From: Solen grandis
Lineage: Eukaryota; Mollusca; Bivalvia; Adapedonta; Solenidae
Direction of reading: 5' to 3'
Assembly (NCBI GenBank): GCA_021229015.1
Contig: CM037789.1
Span: 43,576,377-43,640,376, forward strand
DNA length: 64,000 nt
Made by a program: the position numbers and the translations under genes. Shown here piece by piece: positions 23,248-33,894 of this stretch; within the stretch, counting starts at the first letter, position 1, and every line of letters begins with the position of its first letter. A model generated the notes under the pieces. The model did not search any database and was not told the origin of the DNA. It saw nothing but the letters and a program-made list of their open reading frames with translations.

Positions 23248-23460
23248 TAACCCTTACCCTGCTGGAACTGTAAGTGCTAACCTTTGCCACCAGTAAAGAG
23301 CCAGGCCAGTCTGCACTGATCCATGCAGGCTGGCCTTGCTCTTAACTGTTGGCTGACCAACTAAGAGTTTTCATCTTGTTATCCCTAACATAGATAATGG
23401 ACAGTTCCAAAAAAGATGCTGGCAATGTCCATTTGAGAAATTCAGCAGATTAAGGGTTAA
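23248..23460 (+). mobile_element. MITE family C, copy 3
   Basis: CTAACCCTTACCCTGCTGG at the left, CAGCAGATTAAGGGTTAA at the right; the internal stem is GAGCCAGGCCAG with CTGGCCTTGCTC. It closely matches copies 1 and 2. Confidence 0.8.
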
Positions 23461-24764
23461 ATTTCTGTAACTTAATGGTCAAGCACAAGACTTAGTGAAA
23501 TAAGACCAGGGCTTTATGAAGACCTCAAAACAGATAATGAGTATGAAGAAACCAGTGCTAGCTAGCTAGATAGTATCATGTCTCAGCTCTTGATCAAACC
23601 ATGGCCAAACATGTTCATGGAAGAGGCGGCAACACACTGCAAACCAAATACTTCGTCAGAATATGAACACTGGAGTTATAAATCCATGTTGTATATTGTA
23701 TCTGGTTCATTTCTCAGATTCCATAATACTTCTATTTAATCTCATAAACTGGTTTTGGCCTTCAGCTGTTGATTACAATCATGTGATTTTGATATTAGAT
23801 TAAAAGAAACAGTTTCCTTGGATTGGAAGCATAATATTTTTTTTGTTAATTTAAAATCTCATACTTGCAGTCAAATAAAAAGCCTCCTGTAAATTCATTT
23901 AAAACTCTAAATTTGTAGAGAGAAATTAAAAAACAACAGATGCCTTTAATTAACTTTCATAACCATTTAAGGATTATTTGTAATTCTTTTTTGTATTAAC
24001 AAAGAAAAAGGTTTGGCTGATCATCTTTCAAGCAGTATATAAATTTGGTTGCTTAAGTCAGCGGGTGTTTTGTCTGAGACTACCAGGGCTGATAGATGCA
24101 GAATGAAATTTCTCCTGAGTTTCACCCCTGAGTTTGATGGTCGTTGTCTATTAGCATTTCAAAAATCTGTTTCAGAACTTCTCTAGCAGGGGGTCAGAGG
24201 TTTGGTCAATCATTTTATCAGTTACCAAGATCGTTTTGTTTTTTTCAGTTATGAAAGGGTTTTAGATATACCATAGCAAAAGGTGTTGAGTTCAAAAGGA
24301 GCAATTAAATGTCTTAATTCATTTCAGGTTTTTCAATGGGAAAATCTTTCATTTGGTGATAATGTCAGTGGGCAGGTGATTACGATTGGTCGGTCAGGAA
24401 GATGGTCAAGCAGATGTCACTTAACTTTCTTTATCAAGAAAGTGTAATTTTGTCATGTATTTTAAAGATTTTTTTAAGATAACTTGGTACAATGACTTGT
24501 TCATTATGCTAAGACAAGATGCAGATCTATGGTGAGGTGTACAGCTCAAAGGTCAAGATTAAATAACATTTTTGAAAGTAAAAAATGGGTTAATAACATT
24601 CTTCCACATTTTGTGGAATTTTCTTTCTTTTTTTTTGCATCTTCCTTTCTGCAATTGCAGCAATCCGAATTTTTGAAACTTTTATGAAATGGTGTCCACA
24701 GCTATAAGATTAGAATTTCCACTCATTTTCAAAATAGAGGGATTTGCATATTTATATGTCCAGC
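23461..24764. other. No recognised feature
   Basis: Nothing recognised on either strand. Confidence 0.4.
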
Positions 24765-24872
24765 TGCCCAATAGAAATCAAAGAACAGGCTTACAAGTCC
24801 CTTGTCAGACCCATTCTAGAGTATACTTCCACAGTTTGGATCCACATACCCAGGTCTGTGTGCAGCAGTACT
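24765..24872 (+). pseudogene. LINE reverse-transcriptase C-terminal scrap
   Basis: From 24,765 the frame reads CPIEIKEQAYKSLVRPILEY and then TSTVW. After a one-base frame change at about 24,839 it continues DPHTQVCVQQY. This order (AYKSLVRP.LEY...VWDPHT) is the conserved segment just after the RT domain in CR1/Jockey-like non-LTR retrotransposons. No catalytic RT motif or endonuclease is left. It is a short, dead fragment, preserved enough to classify broadly but not to name a clade. Confidence 0.7.
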
Positions 24873-24939
24873 TTGATAAAGGTATTTAGAAAATACCAAG
24901 ATTAAAATCTGTTTTGAAAAATATTATAGGTTAACATTT

Positions 24940-27535
24940 TTAGCTCGACTATTCACCCGAGTGTCAGCATCTGCATTAATTGCCATAATGGTTAAGTTTT
25001 TTGTACCACCTCACTTTTTCACTGAATCCCTTAAGGTATTGTTTTGATACTTGGAATACTTGTATATGACCATCACCCCAACCTTTAGGCAAGAGGGGAT
25101 AACTCTGTCATGGATTTTGACCAAATTATGCCCCTTTTTAGCTCACCTGAGCACAAAGTGCTCAAGGTGAGCTTTTGTGATCGCCCTTCGTCCGGCGTCC
25201 GGCGTCGTGCGTCGTCCGTCGTCCGTCGTCCGTCGTCAACAATTTGCTTTAAACGACATCTCCTCTGAAACCGCTGGACATAATTTAATGAAACTTGGCA
25301 GGAATGTTCCTTGGGTGAGGCTCTACAAAAGTTGCTTAAATAAAGTTGATCCATGGAGAACTCTGGTTGCCATGGCAACAAAAAGAAAAATAATTTGAAA
25401 ACTTTAAAAATCATCTTCTTCAAAACTACTGGCCAGATTTCAAAATAAATTGGTACAGATGTTCCTTGGGTCATCATCTACCAAAGTTGCTAAAATTATT
25501 CCGATCCATAAAAAAACATGGCCGCCAGGGGCGGGGCTTATTTGCCATATATGTATATAGAGAAACCTTTAAACAACATCTCCTCTGAAACCACTGGACA
25601 GAATTTGATTAAACTTGGCAGGGATGATCCTTGGGTCAACCTTCACAAAAGTTTGCTAAAATAAACTTGATCCATGTAGAACTCTGGTTGCCATGGCAAC
25701 AAAAATAAATAAAATGAAAACTTTAAAAATCATCTTCTTCAAAACTACTGGCCAGATTTTAAAATAAATTGGTACAGATGTTCCTTGGTCAACTTTACCA
25801 AAGTTGCTAAATTATTCCGATCCGTAAAAAAACATGGCCGCCAGGGGCGGCTTATTGCCTTATATGTATATAGAGAAACCTTTAAACAACATTTCTCTGA
25901 AACCACTGGACAGAATTTGATTAAACTTGGCAGGGATATCCTTGGGTCAACCTTCACAAAAGTTGCTAAAATAAACTTGATCCATGTAGAACTCTGGTGC
26001 CATGGCAAAAAAAAAAAAAATGAAAATTATAATCATCTTCTTCAAATACTGGCCAGATTTTAAAATAAATTGGTACAGATGTTCCTTGGTCAACCTTACC
26101 AAAGTTGCTATAATTATTCCCATCCGTAAAAAAACATGGCCGCCAGGGGCGGGTTATTTGCTTATATGTATATAGGGAAAACTTTTAAACAACATCTCCT
26201 CTGAAACCACTGGACAGAATTGATTAAACTTGGCAGGATGATCTTGGGTAACTTCACATAAGTTGCTAAAATAAACTTGATCCATGTAGAACTCTGGTTG
26301 CCATGGCAACAAAAAAAAAAATGAAAACTTTAAAACTCATCTTCTTCAAAACTACTGGCCAGATGTTAAAATAAATTGGTACAGGTGTTCCTGGGTCACC
26401 TCTACCATAGTGCTAAAATTTTCCGATCGTAAAAAACATGGCGCAGGGGGCTTATTTGCTTATATGTATATAGGGAAAACTTTAATCAACATTTCCTCTG
26501 AACCACTGGACAGAATTGATTAAACTTGACAGGATGATCCTGGTAACCTCACAAAAGTTCCTAAATAAACTTGTCCATATAGAATCTTGTGCATGGCAAC
26601 AAAAGAAAAAAAATAAGAAAACTTAAAATCATCATCTCAAATACTGGCCAGATTTAAAATAATTGTACAGATGTTCTTGGTCAACTATTTATCTTAGGTG
26701 AGCGATTTAGGGCCATCATGGGCCTCTTGTTTGACTTATAATCTTGGATAAGTTTTTTTACCAGCTCACTTTTTCACTGAACCCCTTAAGGTATTATTTT
26801 GATACTTGAAATACTTGTATATGACCACCACCCCAACCTGTTAGCAAGAGGGGATAACTCTGTCATGGATTTTGACCAACGCAGTGTGTTTGTTAGATCA
26901 GTGATATTAACAGACCATATTGGATTGGTCTTATTATCCATCAGTTTCCTCAGAGTCCAAAATTTCTCAATAATTTTGTCTCATAATCTCATGACACAAG
27001 ACAAACCCCCAGGAATTTGCACCAAAAATATCACATTTAATATCTCGATGAAAGCAATTTTAAGGATATCGGTTATTGACATCTTATGTCATTGTGTGTC
27101 AATGATGATGTTCTTTCCATTCTTTTTGGAATAGATGTATTTTGTGTGGCCTAATTTATTGCGTATGGTAGCATGCATGGAGTCACAAATATCAGGATTG
27201 ATTTAAGGGTCAGTTGGATCAAGGTCATTGTTGCTAAAATTGAAAATGTTCCTGCTAAATACTTTATTTTCTGAGTGATTTATTACCAGTAATAATTTAA
27301 CAATATTTTGAATATGAATATTGTGCCTACATTATTTATTAGTTTTATATATGATATGCTTTGGAAACATCTTAATCATGATTTAATGGCTCTTGACATC
27401 AATCATGTCAAGGTCACTGTTACTCACCATATAAATAGGAAAAGCATTTTCCAGTTTGCATGTGGTGTCATATTTAATGGAAATGCAGGTAAATATAAGT
27501 TGAATACAAAGGCTTGTAATTACAATGAATAAGGT
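24940..27535 (+). repeat. Family B element split by A2
   Basis: It starts TTAGCTCGACTATTCACCCG and holds a core unit, CCTCACTTTTTCACTGAATC through GAGGGGATAACTCTGTCATG, present at about 25,000-25,115 and again at about 26,755-26,870. A2 (25,140-26,732) lies between GACCAAATTATGCCCC plus T-run and GACTTATAATCTTGG. A related sequence at 28.5 kb (ATGACCCCTTTTTAACTTAG) shows the uninterrupted order. The right limit is uncertain; weakly similar sequence runs to about 27.5 kb. Confidence 0.6.
25140..26732 (+). mobile_element. Family A element, copy A2 (305-bp core)
   Basis: 5' hairpin AGCTCACCTGAGCAC, loop AAA, GTGCTCAAGGTGAGCT. A leader of CGTCCGGCGTCC and CGTCGTCCGTCGTC type precedes about four and a half units of 302-316 bp, each with CATGGCCGCCAGGGGCGG and CTCTGGTTGCCATGGCAAC. 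The end is AGGTGAGCGATTTAGGGCC then ATCATGGGCCTCTTGTTT. Single-base losses become more frequent toward the right end. Confidence 0.85.
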
Positions 27536-27587
27536 CAACGTCATTGTAAATACTAAGATAAAAATTGCTTTTGTTATAGAAAGTATT

Positions 27588-27695
27588 ATACAGTAAAACC
27601 TTACTGTTAAAACCACCATCAGTTTCGGAGAAAAGTGGTCTTTAATAGCAAGGTGATCTAAATAGTGAAATTAACCAATATAGTCTGAATAGAAC
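27588..27695 (+). mobile_element. Possible pogo/Tigger-type terminus
   Basis: TATACAGTAAAACCTTACTG then AAAACCACC resembles the TA-CAGTA(A)ACC start of pogo-family elements. No second terminus or transposase is seen, so this is only a weak call. Confidence 0.25.
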
Positions 27696-27724
27696 TAATA
27701 CAATTATAATTTTAGGGTCATGCA

Positions 27725-28125
27725 CTATAATGTAGTGTAACAAACTCGACCCGGCCCAGGATCGAACCCAATCTGCCCACGTGCAAGTCCAATGTTCTAA
27801 CCACTGAGCCAAAGAGTCAACTCCCTGACACAGTTGTCAGGGATTGTATTTATACCTGTAACGATGCATCTTCACATTACTTTCCCTGCCGAGAAGTCTC
27901 GACCTAAGACTTTGCCTGGGAAACATATGGGTAAGGCAACTATGGTCTGGCAGTTGACATTATCCCACCACTGCCACCGATGTAACTAACTTGACCCAGC
28001 CCAGGATAGAACCCAGTCTGCCTACGTGCAAGTCCATTGCTCTAACCACTAAGCCAAAGAGTCGACTCTCTGACGCAGTTCTCAGAGATTGTACTTATAT
28101 CCGTAACGATGCATCGTCACACTAG
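27725..28125 (-). repeat. Tandem pair of SINE-3 copies
   Basis: Two copies, about 27,735-27,875 and 27,985-28,125. In reverse complement each reads a GTAACGATGCATC segment, GAGTTGACTCTTTGGCTCAG or GAGTCGACTCTTTGGCTTAG, then GGTTCGATCCTGGGCCGGG or GGTTCTATCCTGGGCTGGG. They are separated by about 110 bp. The heads are tRNA-like. They match the plus-strand copy at 0.9 kb. Confidence 0.7.
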
Positions 28126-28289
28126 TTTGTTTGCATTATTACTATTAATCATTTGCTGTAACATTGTTCGGTTATTTAAAAATAACAATGTTTGTAGTAG
28201 AAAAGATATATCAAAACTGAAATTGAATTTCATAAAAGTGGTGCATGTCAATCTCTTGATTTTTAAATAGCTTTTTGCAATTTGTTTTG

Positions 28290-28552
28290 TTAGCTTGACT
28301 ATTCGAAGAATATGAGAGATATGAGATCTATTGTAGTCACCCTGGCGTCGGTGTTGGCATTGGCGTTGCAGCTTTTGGTTAAAGTTTTGCATGCAAGTAA
28401 CTGTCAACCTTATATCTCAATAACCATTTATGGTATTGACTTGAAAGTTTATAATTATGTTCAGGGGCATCAGACAACCAAGGTTGATAACTCTTGACTG
28501 AATTTGATATGAATTATGACCCCTTTTTAACTTAGAAATTTTGGTTAAAGTT
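28290..28552 (+). repeat. Family B element, truncated by the gap
   Basis: TTAGCTTGACTATTCGAAGA starts the copy; CACCCTGGCGTCGGTGTTGG is the leader. The first core unit begins TTTTGGTTAAAGTTTTGCAT at about 28,373, and a second begins TTTTGGTTAAAGTT immediately before the Ns. The gap therefore falls inside the tandem core. Confidence 0.65.
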
Positions 28553-28652
28553 NNNNNNNNNNNNNNNNNNNNNNNNNNNNNNNNNNNNNNNNNNNNNNNN
28601 NNNNNNNNNNNNNNNNNNNNNNNNNNNNNNNNNNNNNNNNNNNNNNNNNNNN
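28553..28652. other. Assembly gap, 100 N
   Basis: Exactly 100 Ns, the conventional placeholder for a gap of unknown size. The order and distance of sequence on the two sides depend on scaffolding. Confidence 0.99.
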
Positions 28653-29570
28653 GATAGACCTTGTTTTTTCATAGACGGCGCAAACTTATACTCAATTAAA
28701 CGAATATCATGACAATTTTAAGAGACACGTTAAGAAATAAAAAAAATCGAGAAACTTATCAAACAGCAGTTGACAATACCATTCAAAAAGTATTATATAT
28801 GAGCTCACCTGCATTTATCCAAATTTTATTCAACTTATACACAAACATTAACAACACACACTAAACATTAAATTGTGGACAATGTAATTTTTTTCAAGGA
28901 TCATATGATGAGCGATGTAATGCTGTCTTGCAAGATCGCACAAAACCTAAATAATTCATGCGGTCATATCAAACCAATATATGTGGTGGTATATATATGT
29001 GATATATATACGCTACACAAATAGGTCCGCAATTTCGAAAAGGCAACGGCTCTATTGCGAATCCAAGATTTGAACTATTGACCTCAAATTTCAAATACAT
29101 ATAACATCGCTTCCAGATGAGTTAGAAAGCTGATATTTGGACTGAATATTAGTCTTCAATAGTTCTTTTCAGTCTGTGAGAATGAACGTCATATGACGTC
29201 ATAAAGTCAAAAAGAGAGTTTTATATGTACACCTTAATCTCTATATGTTGCAAAGGTCCCAGGACCATGAAATTTTTATGGCATATACTTCAGATACTGG
29301 AATTTCCAATTCCAATGATTATCTTTAGCCTATAGAAACCTAGTTACTATTAACATTTCGTACAATATGTAGGACCAAATACAAAAGGATTTGGTAAAAA
29401 CAATTATTCAGAAATTCTTATTTTCCATGTAACTTTCTTAAATGTCCTTTTTCAAAAACCTAGGTACCGTTAGAAGTGTTTTACAATTTCTTATATTACT
29501 TTTGCATTATATTTTGTATCTTTCACGACTTTTGAGTATAGAAGGCCAAACCTCAACAAAACGGCGAAAA
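28653..29570. repeat. Family E fragments in both orientations
   Basis: About 29,030-29,340 is the reverse complement of modules in the 36.5-41 kb array (CGAATC...GCCATAGAACC, TTTGAAATTTGACGTCAATAG, TATGCCATAAA). About 29,390-29,560 matches in plus orientation (CATGTAACTT, GCTAGGTACCGTTAGAA). One TGACGTCA is at 29,194. The first 370 bp after the gap are unassigned. Confidence 0.6.
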
Positions 29571-29634
29571 GGTGTTAATTGTTAATTCTTTTCGACCGAC
29601 AACTTTGTAATTAATGGGGCGATCATCAAAATAT

Positions 29635-31862
29635 GCAGAGAGAGTAAAGATTTTTTTTAAATTTCTACCGCTCATCTGTGAATGAGCTGCTTTAACTTTG
29701 GTATCTTTGTTCTATATTATCCAAAGGTCTTAATAACTGCAGGATTTGTTGTTCTCTTATACAAAAAAGCCCCTAAACCATTCATCTGCCTATTAACCTC
29801 TCTATTTAAGTTAAGGAAGTGTTTTTTTTTTTTTTTTTTTTTTGTATGAATGAACTGTATTTACAAACAGAAGCTGGCTACCTCAGTGTTTTGTTGATTT
29901 TGTCCTGCCTTTTAATATCGAACGTTTATTTTTGTTACTCGCATTTTCTTCTTACTTACGCCAATTAAAAAGAAAATGTTTATTTTACCTTTACAGTAAC
30001 ACGATATTGATAATAGTTGTAATTGATAAACACTGTCATTTTGATATGTTTATATCCGTATGAGTCCAAATGGTACCTTGAATTCACATTGAGTCACATC
30101 CACGAACCATGGTAACATTCTTTACGTCCTGATTTGTGCCCCCCCCCCCCCCCCCCCCCTGTCAAGCGTGAAGCTTTAGTTTTGCCTTCAATGAACATTA
30201 TATGTAGTGTACATCCGTCTCACTCCGGGTAGTTTGTTTGTTGGGTTTAACGTCCCACCGACAGTGTTTCAGTCATTTGGAGACGATGTCTACTTGAGAC
30301 AGATATAGTGCTGCCACACTGCAGTATTACGCCGTAGACATGTGGCATGATACCACACCAAGTCACATTATCCTGACACCGAGACAACCAGTCCTGCAAC
30401 TACCCTTATATACTGAGCGCCAAGCAAGGAAGATATAGCAGTACCATTTTTTACGACGTTGGTATTTCACAGCCGGGGATCGAACCCACGACCTCACACG
30501 CCTGAGGCGGACGCTCTAATCACTCGGCCACCGGGGACGGTCACTCCGGGTAGAAGTGAATGGGTATGCATCAGAAAGCTGGTATATTATACAAGGTACA
30601 TGTATAGATATCTCTCTTGCATGAGGCTCAACATAGTGGTAGTGTCAGGACTGGTTGGCCAAGTGTCAGGATAATGTGACTGGGTATGGTCACTTGTGTG
30701 GTAGTCACTTGTCTACAGCGTAAGATATATGTAGATAATGTCCACAAATGACTGAAATACTATCGGTGGGCCGTTAAACGTAGGGTAACAAAACAAAAAA
30801 AAGATAAACGTCATAGAGATGTCGGAAGTTGTTGAATTGGGCGATAGGGGTGGGTTTTGGAGACGATGTCTTTTACCAATATAAGAATGGGTCTAGGGCG
30901 TTCCTCTGGGATTTTTATATTTCTGAATATTTCTTTAAAAATTAAAGGTTTGGGAGATTCAATAATGACTTTTAAGAATTCTAGATAATACTTTGCTGGC
31001 CTTATAGCATTACCACACATAAAAGCATTTTCGTTTGTTTAATATTATAATATTTACGAATATATCACATTGGTGTCGAAAGGTAGTCCCTTAAAAAAAT
31101 TTAACCTCAGGTATGTCATGTATAAGTCTCAGGTATACCATGTCAACGTGTCCTATCCATATTTTATGTGTGATGTTTCGCAAATTAGAATATGATTACG
31201 AATATTTTGCACGTTTCAGTGATCAACTTTTCGTAGAATAATGTTTATGTGTAATTCGGCAGCCTTTCCCTCAGTTTTGGTTGTTTTTAGACATCCAAGG
31301 TCCATTGTCATAAATATAGTAAAGATAACATTTGTAGAAATGTTAAACTGACATCGATGTTGAATTCAGCTGATAAACCCCATACCTGCATAATATGCAC
31401 AGGATGTGTCCTCGGTTTGATTAATTTAGTAATCTAGTTGTACAATTTACAGTTAAAAAAAAAAAGTCAGTATCTGTCGTTTTCTAATTAAGAGGGATAA
31501 GTATAAGGTAGGGAAGATAAATGAGATCGATATAAAAGGGTGAAGAAACAAGAAAGAAAGGGCAAGAAAAGGTTGATATAAATTCTGAATATCATACTGT
31601 ATGTCAATCTGAAATGGAATTTGTTATATTGCGATGCAAGAAAGAAATAGAGAATAAGAGAACAACAGGGGAAAATCACGGGAGAAGGAAAAGGACAAGG
31701 GAAAGACACATTGACAGATGAAAACAGACAAATGAAAAGATAGAGAGAAAGGAGGGATACATCAACATAAATACAGCGTAGTCCAAGAACTGTTTGGCCC
31801 GGTGACAGGATATTATGACTGTGTGGTATGTTGTCACATGTATACAGCAAAAAATCAATACT
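29635..31862 (+). repeat. Segmental duplication, unit 1
   Basis: It matches unit 2 (33,895-35,662) in the same order and orientation. Landmarks: ACTGCAGGATTTGTTGTT, CTTGAATTCACATTGAGTCA, CATCCACGAACCATGG, GTCTAGGGCGTTCCTCTG, CATGTCAACGTGTCCTAT, GTATCTGTCGTTTTCTAA. Divergence is substantial, with many indels, so the duplication is old. It contains two SINE-1 remnants shared with unit 2 (about 30,643-30,790 and 31,785-31,855) and one SINE-1 not shared (30,233-30,540). A C21 run lies at 30,139-30,159. Confidence 0.8.
30220..30553 (-). repeat. SINE-1, full length, minus strand, 13-bp TSD
   Basis: TCACTCCGGGTAG stands at 30,220-30,232 and again at 30,541-30,553. Between them, in reverse complement, is the head (GTCCCCGGTGGCCGAGTGAT, GTGGGTTCGATCCCCGGC), the body (GCGCTCAGTATATAAGG) and the tail (AAATGACTGAAACACTGTCG, GTTAAACCCAACAAACAAAC). 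Unit 2 of the surrounding duplication has the undisturbed site. Confidence 0.92.
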
Positions 31863-33180
31863 TTTCTAGATATACGCGGTTACTGCACTACGGGTAAGGC
31901 TTTTTTGATTTTCTACCATATCTGTACCATTGGCCGCAAGCCATTGTATTACTTCATTTTTTGATCCCCTTATTATCCTTCCCGTAACATTTCGGACACG
32001 TTGCATTTGGCAGATAGCCGAGATTATACTTTTGTGTAAACGTCATATGTGGGTTTCCCAAAGTTATAATGATATGTGGGAAGGAACAAACAACCAACTG
32101 TCGTGCGTTCAGTGAAGGTGACAGCTACCTATTAATAGCTAACAATTGCGGTTTGGTACCCTACTTACATCATATACACTGCGATAAAACAGGTTTGCAA
32201 CCGCTCATGATAGTGACTGTTACATTTACTAAACAAGCTACAAAAACATGGGGACTCGAAGTACTGTGGGGCGATTCGCCCAAAGCATCTTTGAGCTCTG
32301 TGGCTTTTTCTGATACTTTGCTTTGGTTTTTAACAAAAGACATAACTGGAATCCACTTATTATTATTAGCCCAATTGTTTTACTGGTCTTCAGAGCAATC
32401 AGCACTCTTTGGAAAAATAATCTGTGTAAAATCTGTTTATATATGATACACAGTATTAAACAACACTTGCAAGCTTGTGCCAAAAATTCTTGAAAGCTAA
32501 ATTCAAATTTTAGCGGTGAATCCATTCAACGGTACTTGGTTATCATACTGGGGCCAAGACTTGAACAGAAACACAGTTGGTGGTTACACAACATATGCTT
32601 TGGATAGACCGGCTGATAAGAACTTGGGCAAGCCTTCCTCCTAAAAGTAAATTTTATTACACCCAGCTATGTACGGAAAAGATCGAGATATCATTGCTAG
32701 AAATGGAAAAGGTATGTGACTTGATGTGGTATCATGCCACATGTCTACGGCATGATATTGTGGTGTGTTAGCACTTGATCACACAAACAATCAATTACAT
32801 TTATCGGGGTAAGCTGTATAAAATGAATTTTGACATAATTCTTGAACCAATGAATTCATGGTTAACAGCAGTTAACAACCGTAAACTTTAGAAAAGCATC
32901 TGTTTCACCTGGTTGGCATAAATTATTTTAGCATACTCCATCTTAAAATGGGAGTTTTAGGGTGCATAGCTTACTACATGAAATATGCAGATAACAATTT
33001 AATATTCCTATTTAAACATTAAACACCCAGTTGAAAAAGAAAAGAGTTGAGAGTCGATCGATGAATAATTTTGGTCAAAGTTTATCAAATAAAAAGCAGG
33101 CGTATGCTAATTTTAAAAATGTGGACTCATCCCTTAGTTGCAATGCTTAAATCGCCACATAATCCGAGATTAGCCAAATG
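31863..33180. other. No gene recognised; SINE-1 scrap near 32,705-32,775
   Basis: Open frames of 125 and 95 codons overlap on opposite strands at 32.1-32.5 kb, with no motif supporting either. GATGTGGTATCATGCCACAT at about 32,718 is SINE-1 body. Confidence 0.4.
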
Positions 33181-33255
33181 CTTTCCTGGCGCAATCGGTT
33201 AAGAGTCGGTCTGGTAAACCAGACGCACTGTGTTTGAATCCCTGTCACGTACCTT
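33181..33255 (+). tRNA. tRNA-like sequence, degenerate
   Basis: CCTGGCGCAATCGGTTAAGA resembles a D-arm region and GTGTTTGAATCCCTGTC a T-arm. The middle is a perfect GTCTGGTAAACCAGAC palindrome, which leaves no proper seven-base anticodon loop. A T-run follows, like a Pol III terminator. I read it as a SINE head or tRNA pseudogene. Confidence 0.35.
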
Positions 33256-33894
33256 TTTTGCCTTTTGTTAAACCTTTTTACTTTTCTTTCTTTTTACTGC
33301 CTAGTTTATTTACAGCTCCTAAATTTATCGACAAATGCGTTTTTAGCAATATTTTTAAACCACAGACCATTTGAAACTGTAATGGAAAAGGTAACAATAT
33401 GTGATATTTGATATGGCATTAATATCTCGCATTCTTATTCAAACAGTTTATTTCTAAAAATTTATTTTTAATATATGTAAGTATTGATTCTATCATTATC
33501 CATCTACAGACGCACGGTCAACCAAAGCAACTATCCGTGATTGTAAAAAAATGGGAAGTTTCCCCATCACAGGCAATACTGTTACAAACGGTATTGAAAA
33601 TATTTTTAGAATTGCGAAACGTGGCACGTAGTACCGCAAGCAACTGCTTCGGGGATACCGTACGAGTATTCTATATTTATTCGATTTCCATGAAGTGTCG
33701 TTTACGAAAATAATGTTTTCCTGTGTAATGTGGCATGCACTTGACGAAACAAAAACATTACCAACGTTAATGAGGGAGAGTAGAAAAAATATTACCAGTC
33801 ATCGCCGAAGTTGCATTTGCAATAATAGCGTTTCCCATGAAATGTGACCTTCACTTGCCGAGTTTATTTGTCAGGAAAAAATGATTCCACCAAC
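33256..33894. other. No recognised feature
   Basis: Nothing supported. Confidence 0.4.

Noticed and set aside
25085..26063. Open frames of 73-130 codons on both strands in A2
   Set aside because: They arise from the 305-bp repeat unit and its CG-rich leader; the same peptides recur with each unit.
26799..27134. 111-codon frame
   Set aside because: It begins within the family B repeat unit and shows no domain motif.
31488..32525. Open frames of 95-125 codons on both strands
   Set aside because: Low-complexity, hydrophobic (complement of AG-rich sequence) or motif-free frames that overlap each other; the 31.5 kb frame has a diverged counterpart at 35.3-35.7 kb as part of the segmental duplication, without coding conservation.
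33181..33255. Functional tRNA gene
   Set aside because: The anticodon region is a closed palindrome without a seven-base loop.
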